Positions 41,996 through 55,000 of a DNA stretch of 64,000 bases are shown here, piece by piece; position 1 is the first letter of the stretch; the number at the start of each line of letters is the position of its first letter. The notes under the pieces are model-generated. The model did not search any database, had not been told where the DNA came from, and saw nothing but the letters and a program-made list of their open reading frames with translations. The translations under genes were made by a program, and so were the position numbers. The stretch is from Anniella stebbinsi (Eukaryota > Chordata > Lepidosauria > Squamata > Anniellidae): NCBI GenBank assembly GCA_029215795.1, contig JARDYH010000001.1:399193154-399257153 (forward strand), read 5' to 3'.

Positions 41996-44262
41996 ATTCT
42001 TGAAATTGCACTTGGGCCTTTGACTGTACGGCTCCTGCCCATGGCTATATTCTACCACCATGAACTGTATCAGGCAGTCAGTGAAACGATCTGCACTTCA
42101 CTGACTATTGCCAGTAGAATAAATAATCACCTGCCGTACTAAAATTTGAGACAGAAATTCCAGAAAGGAGGTTTAGATGGTGGATGGGTCTTAGGGTTGC
42201 TGCATTCCTGAATGGTTTGAGGAATGTGTCAGTCATTAAAGTAGCAGCTTCACTGTAAATATTCTTGAATCAGGAGGATTTGTGTTTGACGTAATCATAA
42301 TGCTCACAGCTTGTGACTTATTTTTCATTTGCTAACATTCAAAATGTATCCAGCAAATGTAAATATCTGCATATAAAAACATTAATATCTAAAGAAACCA
42401 TAATTGAAGCTGTGGTACCTAATTAAAGATAAACAGGGCCTCCTTTTAAGTTGGAGGAATCTAAGTTAATTACTAGTAGATGTTTCCCTTTCCCCAACTA
42501 AAACTGTATTTTGTGTTTTTTAGAAGTTAGACTGCTTCAGAATCAATAAACTACTTGATATGAGACCTGCAAGAGTTTGTGCTGTTTTACTGCACTTATA
42601 CAGTCGCTTAAGTAAAGCAGGATAGGTTCTTTCTTAGTTAAATATAACTATAGTTGCAAATCCATTTTTTGAGCTGGCTTGTGTAGTAGTGAGTTCGAAT
42701 GCATGTTTTACCTTCTGCTCTTGCTACAACAGTCATCACCTCTGGTATTCTATGCAGCTTTTACAAACATTGCTCTGTATATCTTGAACCTACAAAGAAG
42801 TAAGTGAATTGGTCTCCCACATCCCAACATTGGCTAGAAAAGAAATAGATTCAATTGAGTATGAACACACAATGCCACTTGAATATTTTACCAACAATAT
42901 GAAGTGTTTATTAGATAAGTCAATCAAAAGGCTCAGTTACCATCATTAAAAGATCTGAACAGGCATTTTACATGATTAGAAGACAACAGAACCAGGAATG
43001 AGAAGAACAAGAAACTCTTAACATTACCTCTGCTAGGAGCAAGATGTATTCTCAAAAGAAAGGTGATTTCCTACACAGGATGGTAGGCATTCTTTTACTT
43101 GCTTCAATTGTTAAAAGCCAGAAATATGAAGACGTAGCACGTCTAGACCAATAAAATTAATAGAGCTTTCCTAATTACAAAGATGAATGGAACTGAAGAG
43201 TTTCTGAAAAGGATCCTCGCATAGAAGAGGAATTAAATAATATTGGCATCATCCATTTTAGAATCTTCCCCAAAAAACGTTTGAAAAGAAATCAGTTTAA
43301 CCAACGGTGCTCCTAAACACACAGTTAGATAAGTAGTTTGAGGTATTTCAGAAAGGAACCTTTTAACAGGTTTGCCCCTAGGAAGACTGTTTTAAAAATG
43401 CATGTCTATGGTAATGAAACAATATCAAATTGCTTGTTGGCACAAATACTCTTCACATGGCTAATGTCTGAAGAAGGCCCATGCTATAACCAGTAATCAA
43501 ACCATGGGGCTGATTCCACCCGAGTTGAGCATGGACTTCTAAAGAGATGCTCCTATGCATGAGCACATACACACAGAGGCTCTCCATGCTCAACACATGG
43601 ATGATGGGATTTGCTAGTGGCACAACCTCATACACCAGTCATTGGAGAACTGCTTCACTCATGTAATGCATGAAAGTGTTTTGGCTGAGCCTGGACCATC
43701 ATCGATCAAGAAAATCATCACTTACCAAAGGTGTGCGTAACATGACTAGAAACAGATGAAGAGTAAGAAAAACAGCGGGTGTAGGGATTGTAAGCAAGTC
43801 TAAGAATGTGAGAGAGCCTGAAGCAAACCAGCAAACAGAATTATCCAGGGGCAGTGACCTGTGAGGGCTGGAGGACACAGAGATGGACCTGAGATGAAAG
43901 GTGCGAAAAACCAAACGATCCATTAATATAAATCCAGTATTCAAGCCCTACAAATCTGAGGCAAAACTTCAAGGGGAAATTCATTAGTGAGGACAAGCAA
44001 AGTATGGAGTCAGCTTTCCCTCACCAATTCAGGAAGGAAAAGACCATCAGTTCAGAAGCAAGACAAAGCAAAAAGGCAAGCTGAGCTGACAGCATCCACA
44101 TTTACTACGATGCCTAAAAAATTGGAGAAAATATCATGGACACCTGTACAGTGCAATAAAGTCTCCCTCAGAGGAATTCTGGGATGTTAAGAGATCAATA
44201 AGGTGATTTCACTGCCAGCTTGAATATAAATGTGGGTAAAACAAGAGGCCAGATGAGAAGCT

Positions 44263-44347
44263 TCTAGACTGAACCTATGCATATTTGCTCAGAAGTCACT
44301 CCCATTTATTCAACAACTTACAAATAAATGCATATAGGATTGCAGCT
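44263..44347. repeat. Small fold-back MITE
   Basis: aacctatgcatatttgctca pairs loosely with aaatgcatataggattgcag at the other end. Confidence 0.55.
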
Positions 44348-44685
44348 TTTCACAAGCTTTGTAAACATCTCTTAGAGCTTTAAGACATGTCTCCTGCCTT
44401 TGGAGAATCATATTGGCAGGTATTAGAAAGTGTACAGGGTGGAATTTTGATAAACAGGGAGCATGTGAAATCCTCCCCCAAAGACTACACAATTTGGCAG
44501 TGAGTTATGCTTAGGAAAGGCTATTACCCTTTAACAAGAAGTCTGCCAAGATCTGAAACCAACTGTAACTTTGGTACCATGATACTCAGACAGAATTGGG
44601 AACCTTTTCAAGAAACTCCAGACTACCCTTAAGTCTAGAGAAATACTACTTGGTCAGCAAGTTGTTAAAAACAGCAACTCTTAAG

Positions 44686-44772
44686 ACTACAACCTGATAC
44701 CCATCTACTTGGAGGCAAGTCACTTAGAACACAATGGGACTTACTTCTGAGTAGACATGTTTAGACTCACAC
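44686..44772. repeat. Small MITE-like fragment
   Basis: caacctgatacccatctact and gggacttacttctgagtaga are typical phrases of the same family. Confidence 0.55.
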
Positions 44773-45554
44773 TAAATGCATGTATATGCTATACAATGAG
44801 CATCCGGTCTTACGTTGAAAGTCAATCCCACTATAACTGCAGGATTAATTGTGGTGGATTTCTGCACTGACAGGCAAAATTACTAACATGGAGGAATGAG
44901 CCCTGCTAACAGCCTGAGCCATGAGGGGGAATTAGCTCACCCATGTCTTCCTTGGCTGTCTGGCTGCTCCTAAGGAGTTGATGGAGATATACCCTTGGCA
45001 ACTCACTCCCTGTTGCTTCCCTCCACTCCACTGGCACCCTGAACATGGGTAATAGTACCAAAATACTGCACAAACGGGCTGCTGTTCCTCCTCTCAGTGC
45101 CGCCATAGCAATTGACCACAACTGCTCAAAGGATGTCCGTGGCATTTGTCCCTGTGCTTTCAATTTTTCAGCTAGTTTTAAAAGTGAAGCACCTCTGCCA
45201 AAATGCACATGACGGTCCAGCCTCACATGCAAGGCTTCTGAAGCTGACACTTGTTTTGCACACCTCCATGTTACTGAATTTTCAAGACAAAAAGAGATTT
45301 GATTGGCATGTAGGTTTGGCTTCTGGTAGCAAAAGCACTACTAGCGCTTTTGACAACTTTACAAAATACTTCTCTTCCTTTAAGGAGGGGCCGTTGGACC
45401 CATACAGCTGCTTCCCTGAGTGACGAGTTCTAACGCAGCGCGATCAACGAAGGATGGTGCCCTACTTGGCAAGAGGATACTTTCAGTGCTATGGACACCT
45501 GTCAGCGTACATAGCTTTCCACCTTGCTTAATTCTGCAAGCTGTTTTCATCGGC

Positions 45555-46089
45555 TTACTGTGCTAACTTGTCCTTTTCGAATTCCATTGCAATCTTTAAG
45601 GCAGTGCCGTTAAGGGAAACTGACTGCATGTTACAAATAATGGAGACCACCACACCCCGTGGTGGCATCAGTGAGCCATCCTTCGCTGCCTCAGAGTCTG
45701 GTTCTTCAGGCAGAATGAGGAGGACACTGCTTGCGCCCACTGCTCCTCCAGTGTGGGTGGCGTAGTGTCGCTGCCGCTTGCAGAAGCCACATTCCTGCTT
45801 CTTCTCCACAACAAACCAAGCCATCCCATATTTCATGTCATTATCCCAGGTTGCCTCTGTGGTTGGGACTGCTGCCCACAGCATTGCTACTGAGCTGGGC
45901 TTGAGATAGCCAGGCAGGAGTCTGGAGGCAAGGCTTTTCAACTGCCCGAGTTGATAGCTATACAGCATGGCATTCCCAAACTTCAGAAGGTCGCCCACTG
46001 TGGACTGGAAACCGCCACCAGCCCACTTGTAGGAGTTGTCCACGTAGGGTGCGTTGACCAGACGACCTTTTTTGTTGTGAATGTAATAT
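45555..46089 (-). CDS. LACTB: LACTB coding exon 6 and stop
   Basis: [20 protein letters not shown] through [20 protein letters not shown] to FEKDKLAQ and TAA. Carries the HTGG box that lines the active site. Acceptor gtttccag. Confidence 0.96.
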
Positions 46090-49000
46090 CTGGAAACGAA
46101 AGCAAGAAGGCAGGTCATGCACACAGAAAAAGAAGCACATCTGTTATTCAGATGTGCTACAAGTATAACCCAGCTAACGGGATATGAAAGCCCCTCCGAT
46201 TAAAAGGAAAATCCACACAAGCTCAAAATACACTGCTGTAACTTCATTTTAAGGAGGTTAAACCTTTAAGTACATGGATGAGCCTCTTGCACAATGCAGT
46301 TTTTATTCATGCAGAAAGTGCATCAGGTAAGAAAAGCACAAGATGACAATCGCCAACAGAACTTTTCAGCCAGCAGCGGATACGATGTGAAACAAATCCA
46401 GAACACAGGAGGCCGCAATCAGCTCACTCAGTTTAGCTACAGAGAGGTTTCCAATGACAGGGATGGAGAGGATGAACAGCAAACTGTTCCTTGCAGATGA
46501 TTGTTCTCACAACCTCTCCCAAGTGAACAGGGTACTTTCAGCAACTGAAAACTTCAACTGTGGACATTCCCATTTTCAAAACTGCATGATTCACCTTTTG
46601 ATGCCTGCCGGAGGCAGCCCATTGTTAACACCAGAATGTTCTTTAGGCTGTTGGCTTGGGAGAATCAGCACAGTAGGATAAGACAGTGACTCCAGAAGCT
46701 ATGCAAAAAGGAGAGGATTTTAATGGGGAAGCTTTGCCCAGTTAACAAGCAGTATTCAAAGTTGTTTGCCAGACTCCCAGTGGCCAGGCTCCGATTCTCA
46801 GCATGAAGCTGCTTTAAGATGAATAATACATCCTGCAGTCGCGCCAGACCAGTAGGAACCAAACAACACCCCCCCCCCCTTCTCCCACTGGCTGGGCTGC
46901 AGTGGAGAAGGATGCTCACCCTTAATCTGTGGATCACGGGTACAAATTCCTACTCTGGGTAGGGAAGAATTACAGAACAGGTGGGCTGCGCTGGACGATG
47001 GCTACAGGCCCTCAGAGCGAAGGGTTTCAAACTGGAGGAAGTTGTTCACAGGGCTCTCTGTATTCCATGGATCAGTGCAGAATCTTGCTTCCTAAGAATA
47101 GTCACCTTCAGTCTTTAAAAAATTCTAGCACACGGTTGGAAAGCACAGAGGAAGTGACCACCAGCTAATGGGATAAGAAAGCCCCTCTGATTAAAAGGAA
47201 GATGCACACAAGCTCAGGATGTACTGCTATAACTCCATTTTAAGGAGGTTAGACCTTTAAGTACATGGAAGGGCCTCGTGCACAATGCAGTTTTTGTTTG
47301 CATACAGGGCTAATCCTGTGAAGTACCAGGTGCAAGGATATCCCCATATAAAGCACATTACAGTAGTCTAAGTGTGAGGTTACCAGTACATAGATCACTA
47401 GAACTAGGCTATCAATTTCCAGGAACAGGCGTAGTTAGTTCTTGAACCGAAGTTGGTAATGGGCGCTCTGGGTTACTGTGATCACCTGGGACTCCAGTAA
47501 CAAGGATGGATCCAGGAGCACCCCCAAACTACATACCTGATGCTTCAAAGGGAGTGCGACCCCATCCAGAACAGAAAACTACCCAATTCTAAGACCTGGG
47601 AACCACCTACCCATGAGGTCTCTGTCTTGTCAAAATTCAGTTTATTAGCTCTCCATACAGACCATAGACCAGTTCAGAATATGTGCAGCCTTTCCCAATT
47701 CAGATTTCATAAAGAAACAGAGCTGGGTGTCATCAGCATACTGAGGAGACTTTGTCCCAAACCTCCTAATGGCCACTCCCAACAGTTTCATATAGGGGAC
47801 AAAACAGTGCCCTGGGACACCCCCACAGTTCAAATGCTAGGGGCCGAGGCACAGTCACTCAATGGTATTCTCTGGAACCAACCCTGTAAGTAAGAGTTGA
47901 ACCACTGTAAAATGGTGTGCCCAACTCACAGAGACGGTATATAAAAAGCTACTCCCATCCCTCTCCAAAAGGGCAACCAAGGCCAATTCCATCTCGAACC
48001 CAGACTGGAATGCATCAAGATAATCAGTTTCATCCAGGAGCACCTGCAGCTGAAACACCCCCAGCTCTCAAGCACCTTTACCCCAAAAGGGGATATTTGT
48101 GACTAGATGATAGTATCAATCTCTGGATCCAAGACAGGTTTGTTTTTCTGCAAATGGTTGCACCACCACTTCTATTTCTTTAACAAATGCAAACAGTATT
48201 AACTTTGCTATGGTCAAGGATGGCAGGTAATGCAAGATGGAGAACTCAGAACAAAACGTGTTGGTTTCAATTCTACACCGGAACTCACTTTGTTTTTCTC
48301 TTACTCTATTGTACTTGGATGCTCAAAAATGCACTGCTACAGAAAATGCATCACCTTTTCCAAGCATTGGTTTTAGAAAACACAAAGAGAACCGCAAGGT
48401 GGCAGTGTTCTCTGGTTTTCGGACATCGGCTGATGCAGAAGCATTACACTAAATTCTACCCTGCTCCCTTTCATCCAGCTTAGAATTCATCTGCCCCATG
48501 ATTAAGGTCTTGTCACCACTTCCCAAGTCACACTCTCTGGTATTCAGAATTACTCCTGCTGGTGACACAGAGAACCCTATTTACCAGAGTCTCCAAAACC
48601 TCATTTCAGAAAAAAACTGAACGCAGCAGCCCAGAGTATATGCACGCTCCTCAAAATTACACTAACACCCCAATCCAGCTCTGATGATGAGTAAAGATGG
48701 TATTCATGCATGGCTATTTGCACTGGAAGATAGATAGGTATGTGCTTTCCACTGAAAGTAATATGGTGCGGATAGACAGCATGTGTATTTGGATGCAAAT
48801 CTGAGTTATAGTTGCAGTTCCTGATCTAGCAAGTGATATATATACACACAGGAACCTGCTTCTGTATGAAGATCTTTCATCTGAGCCTGGCAAACGTGCA
48901 ATTTCATTTGGCTTTCAGGGCCTCCTCTAAATGGCAAATAAATTATGATATGAGATGTAGCTATAAATTTGGGGTCTCATTGCACTTTGTAAGTATCCCC

Positions 49001-52000
49001 ATCATTTTGGAGCTGTCCTTCCTAACCCAGGGGAATGTCTAGGTTCCTATACCTAGCCTGGGCCCTTACTTAGTGTGCAATCCGGTTTGGATTCTGTTCC
49101 CGCATAGAAACACGTTACTGAACAAACGAATATCAGTTCTGGAGTCTCAGCTGACTTTTGGGTCTAATCAGTCCCTGTAAATAAAAAAAGTGGCGAGAGA
49201 ACCAGTCAGGCAAGGAGCGATTGGAAGGGATGCAATGATTTGGCATTCACACGGCGCATCTCCAGAAGGTCTGTTTCGTAATCCCTCTGCCTCATCAGAT
49301 AGAGCAACACGATTCTGACTACTTTAACTCCAATGTGTCCAGTAACAGCTGGCTCAGTTGTGACCAAGAGGAAGTTAGGCTGTTGAAGTACTGCATAAAC
49401 ATGTATATGCACACTGCTGCCACTGTGGCAAGGAAGAGAGGTTGCTGAGGAGACTCAGAAGGACACATTTTATTCAGCCAAACAAATTGGAGGCCTACAG
49501 GATGTGACAGCATGGCCATTTACCTTGCTCTGTTGTATATCAGTGGCTCATTTTCATCTAGTCCTGTTGTCAACATATCCAGGTCACAAAATATTTTCCG
49601 CATGTAGTCCGTGAATTTATGGCCCGAAGTTCTCTCCACAACAGCACTCAGAAGAGTGAATCCATAGGTCGAATACAAAAACTGACTACCTTGAAGAAAG
49701 GGAAGGATAAGAAACACCAATTTTACGCACTATTTACACAGTAGATAAGCTTGGTCTATCTACCTCTTAGTCTCCTAAAAAAAGGACCTAAGTTGCTAAG
49801 GTTGTTGTGATGATTCAAGAGGGTGAGAAAATGGACTCACTATATTAGGCTAGCTGTAGGTATGTATCAGTGATCTTCCAGCAGTTAAAATGCAGGAGTT
49901 CATAAACCAATATAATTAGTTGCATTCTCTCTCAATCTCTCATTTTTAAATTGGGATTAAAATACCTGAGATTTACATATTTGGAATATAATCCTTTTAG
50001 GAATATAAAAAGCTGCCTTATACTGAGGTCAGACCATCGGTCCATCTCGCTCAGTACACCGATTTGCAGCAGCTCTCCAAAGTCAGGCAGGAGTCCTAGA
50101 TGAAGGTGCTAGGACTGAACCTAGGATTCTCTGCATGCAAAGCAGGTGCGCTTCTACTGGGCTATAGCCCTCCATCTTCTTCAGATCCCCAGAGAAGAGA
50201 CGTACACATTTCATGCAAAACATAAGAAGAAGAGACCAAACGTAGGAAAAGAACAATCTGGGAAAAGGACATATTTCACAGTGTAGATGAAGGAGGCAAG
50301 GATGATTAAATTCTGTGCCCAGTGAAAAGATGCTGTTGAAAGGACCAAGCTCTGCAAGTTGCTATTTCCCATCCTAAGAACACATCTGTAGTAAGTAGTT
50401 TTCATAAGGGGTACTAGCAACTCACCTGGTTTAAAGAATAATGGATCATCTTTAAATATATTCAGTGAATCAATCACACTGTCATATTTTTCTTTCAAAT
50501 AATATTCTTCATGTTCAAACTCCTTTTTTTTCCTTCCACTTTTGGAATTCTTGCTTTCATGATCCGGCTTGGCTTTAGCCAAGTCGTTCTTTTCAGAGCC
50601 TTTGTCTTCCTTCTCTTTGGGGGCAGATTTTGCGGTACCTTTTGCTGCTTTTATGGCTCTGTTAGCTTTTTCTTTCTCTTCCTTTACTTTGTTAATATCT
50701 TTGTCATAGTGGCGAATTCCACTTAAATGTGAAGCAAGCTGTCTTGTTGTGACAGTGACCTAGATTTTTAGAAGATATTGGCTTAAATTCACTGCAGTGT
50801 GATAACATTTGTGATACAATTATAACAGTTATAATAAATTTACAATACTTGGGGGAGTGGACAGACTTATGGAAGTCAGTCCATTGATCAGCTGACAACT
50901 GGCCTCACCAAAATCAACATGACAATCATAGTGTAAGTTGCCAGAGGAAATTGCCCCGCCCCACCGCTCCCCCATCAAAAGAGTATATTTCCCTATTGCA
51001 GAGATAAACATTTCCTTCATTTTTTCATTCCAAACGTTACTGTGGTATTCACTATTCAGCATATGTTACAGATATTAATTGGCTGGATATCCAAACAATA
51101 CCACCCGACCACCAATAATGGTTGTGAACGACCTCATTTACCTTTTTGCCTTCGTATTCCTTTTCAGGAAATTCTGGGACATACTTCTGCACTGGAGCAT
51201 CTAAATCCAGCTTTCCTTCCTCCCACAGCTTCGCAACAGCAACCATAGTCAGAGATTTGCTAATGCTAGCAATTCGTAGAACAGTCTCTGGCTTGCAAAG
51301 CACACGGTTCTCCACATCAGCATAACCCATGCCTTTAAGGAAATAAAGAAATTACTGTTAAGTGGTGCTCCAGTCACTGAAACACTTCAATGTGAAAACC
51401 AAAAGAGTTTTTCAAATTGACCAAGACTCTTCAAAACAGTTCTCTCTTCTCCTCTCCCCAATACTGACAGTAGACAGGCCTAGCATCATACTTAGCTTTG
51501 CCTATCAAATGATGAATGCTAGCACTTTATTTAAAGCAATGACAAGAGCAGAGGACTGAAAGGCACTGTGTGTGGCAAGCATACACCTGTCCCAGTATCC
51601 ATTTGAAGTTAGCTAGTCTAGGAAGACAGACTGGCTACCCCCAGTGTGCTTTGAAGTTGCATGAAAGAGCAGGACAGAAGCCCAACTAGACAAACAAATA
51701 AATGTTGATGAAATGTTCCATATAAGAATACACAAGCATCAGTTAGTCACCTTAACATGAATGCTGCTTATCATCTTAATCGGCAAAAGGAAGAGCAGAG
51801 GTGAAAACAGACAAGATATTTGAGTTCATGTAAAGATCTATTGACTTGACAAATGAATTGTCTAGGTCAGGGGCGGGGAGACTTCAGACCTGGAGGATCT
51901 AATTTGTTAGTCTACGAGAACTCCAAGATCCACCAACTACAGCCAGTTGTAAAAGCCACAGAATTAAAGAATTCTGAGGCCAGGAATTTGTTTCTAGTAT

Positions 52001-55000
52001 CAGAGCAGAATAAAATGGATTGTTTTGTGTGTATATATATATATATGTGTGTGTGTGTGTATGGTCAGTTGCGTTTGCTTTGTTGTTGTTTGTTTTTATT
52101 CTTTTGTAAACTGTTTTGGGATTTGTTTCAAATGAGAAGTGGTATATAAATATTGATAATCATCATCATCCACTCACAATTACCCCAATGTTTCTTTTTT
52201 TCAGCAGTATAACGTAAGATGTGGGGGGCATTTTGTCGCTGCTATTGTTAAACTACGGAGAGATAAAGATCTTTGCCAAACTACTCTGAATCACGCAGAG
52301 ATCTACAAGTAGATCTTGATTTAGAATCATAGAATCACAGAATAATAAGAGTTGGAAGGGGCCTATAAGGCCATCGAGTCCAACCCCCTGCTCAATGTAG
52401 AAATCCACCTTAAAGCATACCTGACAGATGGTTGTCCAGCTGCCTCTTGAAGGCCTCTAGGGTGGGAGAGCCCATGACCTCCCTAGGTGATTGGTTCCAT
52501 TGTCATACTGCTCTAACAGTCAGGAAGTTTTTCCTGATGTCCAGCCGGAATCTGGCTTCCTGTAACTTGAGCCCATTATTCCACATCCTGCACTCTGGGT
52601 TGATCGAGAAGAGATCCTGGCCCTCCTCTGTGTTGACCACCTTTCAAATATTTGAAGAATGCTATCATGTCTCCCCTCAGTCTTCTCTTCTCCAGGCTAA
52701 ACACGCCCAGTTCTTTCAGTCTCTCCTCATTTACCTTCTGTCTATCCCTACTCTAGCTCACAGTACAAGTTAGACCTGCCCAAGCAGGGTTAACGGATGC
52801 CTCCTCCCTGTGTCAAGAAAGCACACACCTCAGCATGGGAACGTTTTGAGTCAGCATATAGGGAACTCCTCAGCAAGTCTTATTGGCTCATACTTGTTTT
52901 GACTCTCATTGACTTTTGGACTCTCCTGTCACATGTTTTTGCAAGTGCTGTCAGGGCTTCAGAGTGTAGAGGGAATTGAATTCTCACTGCCTTGGGCCTT
53001 CCCTGCTCACATTTAAGGCCTATTTACAAATGTACTAAACAAGGACATATTATAATCAGGGCCTTGGTTTTCAGATTTTACAAACTCCTAAATTCAGTTT
53101 GAAATTGAAGTTAATGTGCCCCTCAGGCAAAGAAAATTTAGAATAAACACATGAACAAAAAGAACCATTTAAGCTGAGTTTTCAGAAGCAATTGTTAAGA
53201 TGGGACACTACCCTTCCTGAGAGCCACGGAGCCAAAGAGGGAACTGGGTGAAATTGCAGCGACATACAATAGAGCCATTCATTCAATACAAAAGGTCCAA
53301 TCTGGACATATTTCACAAGTTAACTTCCGTCTCGTCATCTGTCCAGCGAGGTGATGTTCACCCTGTTCTGGAGGGGGTTGCACTCCCCCTAAAGGATCGG
53401 GTCCGTAGTTTGGGGGTGCTCTTGGATCCAGAATTGTCGCTTGAGGCACAAGTGAACTTGGTGGCAAAGAGCACCTTTTACCAGCTTAGGCTGATATACC
53501 AACTGCGCCCTTATCTGGACAGAGATAACCTAGCTACAGTTATCCATGCTTTCATAACCTCTCGTTTGGATTACTGCAATGCGTTATACGTGGGGCTGCC
53601 TTTGAAAATGGTCCGGAAACTTCAGCTGGTACAAAACAGGGCAGCCAGATTGTTAATGGGGACTGGCCAACGAGACCATATTACGCCAGTCCTTTTCCAA
53701 CTTCACTAGCTGCCGATCCAGGTCCGGGCCCAATTCAAAGTGCTGGTACTAACATTTAAAGCCCTAAACAGCTTGGGGCCAGGTTATCTAAAGGAACGCC
53801 TCCTCCCATATGTACCTGCCCGGACCCTAAGATCATCTACAGGGGTCCTTCTCCGTGAGCCCCTGCCAAAGGAAGTGAGGCAGGTGGCCACTAGGAGGAG
53901 GGCTTTCTCCGCTGTGGCACCCCGGGTGTGGAATGAGCTCCCCAGAGAGGTTCGCCTGGGGCCTACTTTGTACTCTTTTCGTCGCCAGGTGAAGACCTTT
54001 TTATTCTCCCAGTATTTTAACAGTTAAATTAACTCAATTTTAATCCTTGCTGTTTTAAATTTGTATTTTAATCTGTATTAATTCCTGCTGCTGGTTTTAT
54101 TCTGGTTGTGTTTTTAGATTGTATGTTATTTGTTTTTGGATTGTGGCTTGTTTTATATTTTTAAAATGATTTTATGGTTTTAATTTTTGTGAACTGCCCA
54201 GAGAGCTTCGGCTATAGGGCGGTATAAAAATGCAATAAATAAATAAATAAATAAATACAGCACACATGAATGTTTGGGTAAATAAGCCATAACTGGTCGG
54301 CATAGAGCACATCCAAGATGCCTTGGAAGAATTAGCTGTATATTCAGCGGTATATAAATGCCACAAATAAATAAATAAGAATGAATAAGAAATGTTGTGA
54401 AGCTTCTGGCACCAATTGGCTGAGTTGCTGTGATGTCATAAAAATGTGCACAAATGAGCTTGTTGCAAGTGGGAAGAGCCCCCCCTCCCCCGCCAAAGTA
54501 GGTCAGACCAGAGGGAAAGGGGATTAGAATAAGCGGTGAAACAAGATGTAGAAACCCCGGAGGGAAGGGTCAGCGGAGCAGACAGAGCAGAGGCCTGAGA
54601 AAATGAAGAGCAGGATATGCAAGTAGTAGAGGAACAGAAGGACTAGATGGAAACTCATGAAAGGCCTAAGGTCTAGAGAGGCCGCGTGCTGTTCAGAAAG
54701 GAAAGGGATAATGCTGGACTGCAGTGTAGGTAAGGGGGCTGGTAAAGAGTTAGCAGCAAAGGAAGTAGGGAGAAGTAGGCACAATCTTTGATATGCAAGA
54801 AAAAATCAGCAATGCTCACCTTCCGACCATACTTCTTTTCCATCTACAGAAACTCCGATTACTATTCCAGGGACTCCCACTTCATCCTATCGGAATAAAA
54901 TATGATTTCAGTTCTCTGTGTTCTCCAAAACCTGAGTTGGGGAACCTGGGGCCCTCCAGATGTAGTTGGACTACAACTCCCACAAGCCCTGCCCATTGGC

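Larger units (their letters stand above)
41196..45554. other. RPS27L-LACTB intergenic region (tail to tail)
   Basis: Holds the 3' UTRs of both genes, a SINE (41825-41995) and two small MITEs (44263-44347, 44686-44772). AATAAA signals for RPS27L are at 41597 and 42545. No third gene seen; no LACTB poly(A) signal could be fixed. Confidence 0.6.
46090..49523. other. LACTB: LACTB intron 5
   Basis: Holds a direct-repeat pair (46170-46315, 47161-47306) and a reversed L2-type LINE fragment (47320-48070). The rest is unrecognised. Confidence 0.65.
51333..54819. other. LACTB: LACTB intron 2
   Basis: Holds a (TA)n(TG)n microsatellite, a reversed CR1 fragment and a long L2-type fragment. Bases 52746-53315 and 54390-54819 have no recognised feature. 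Confidence 0.65.
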
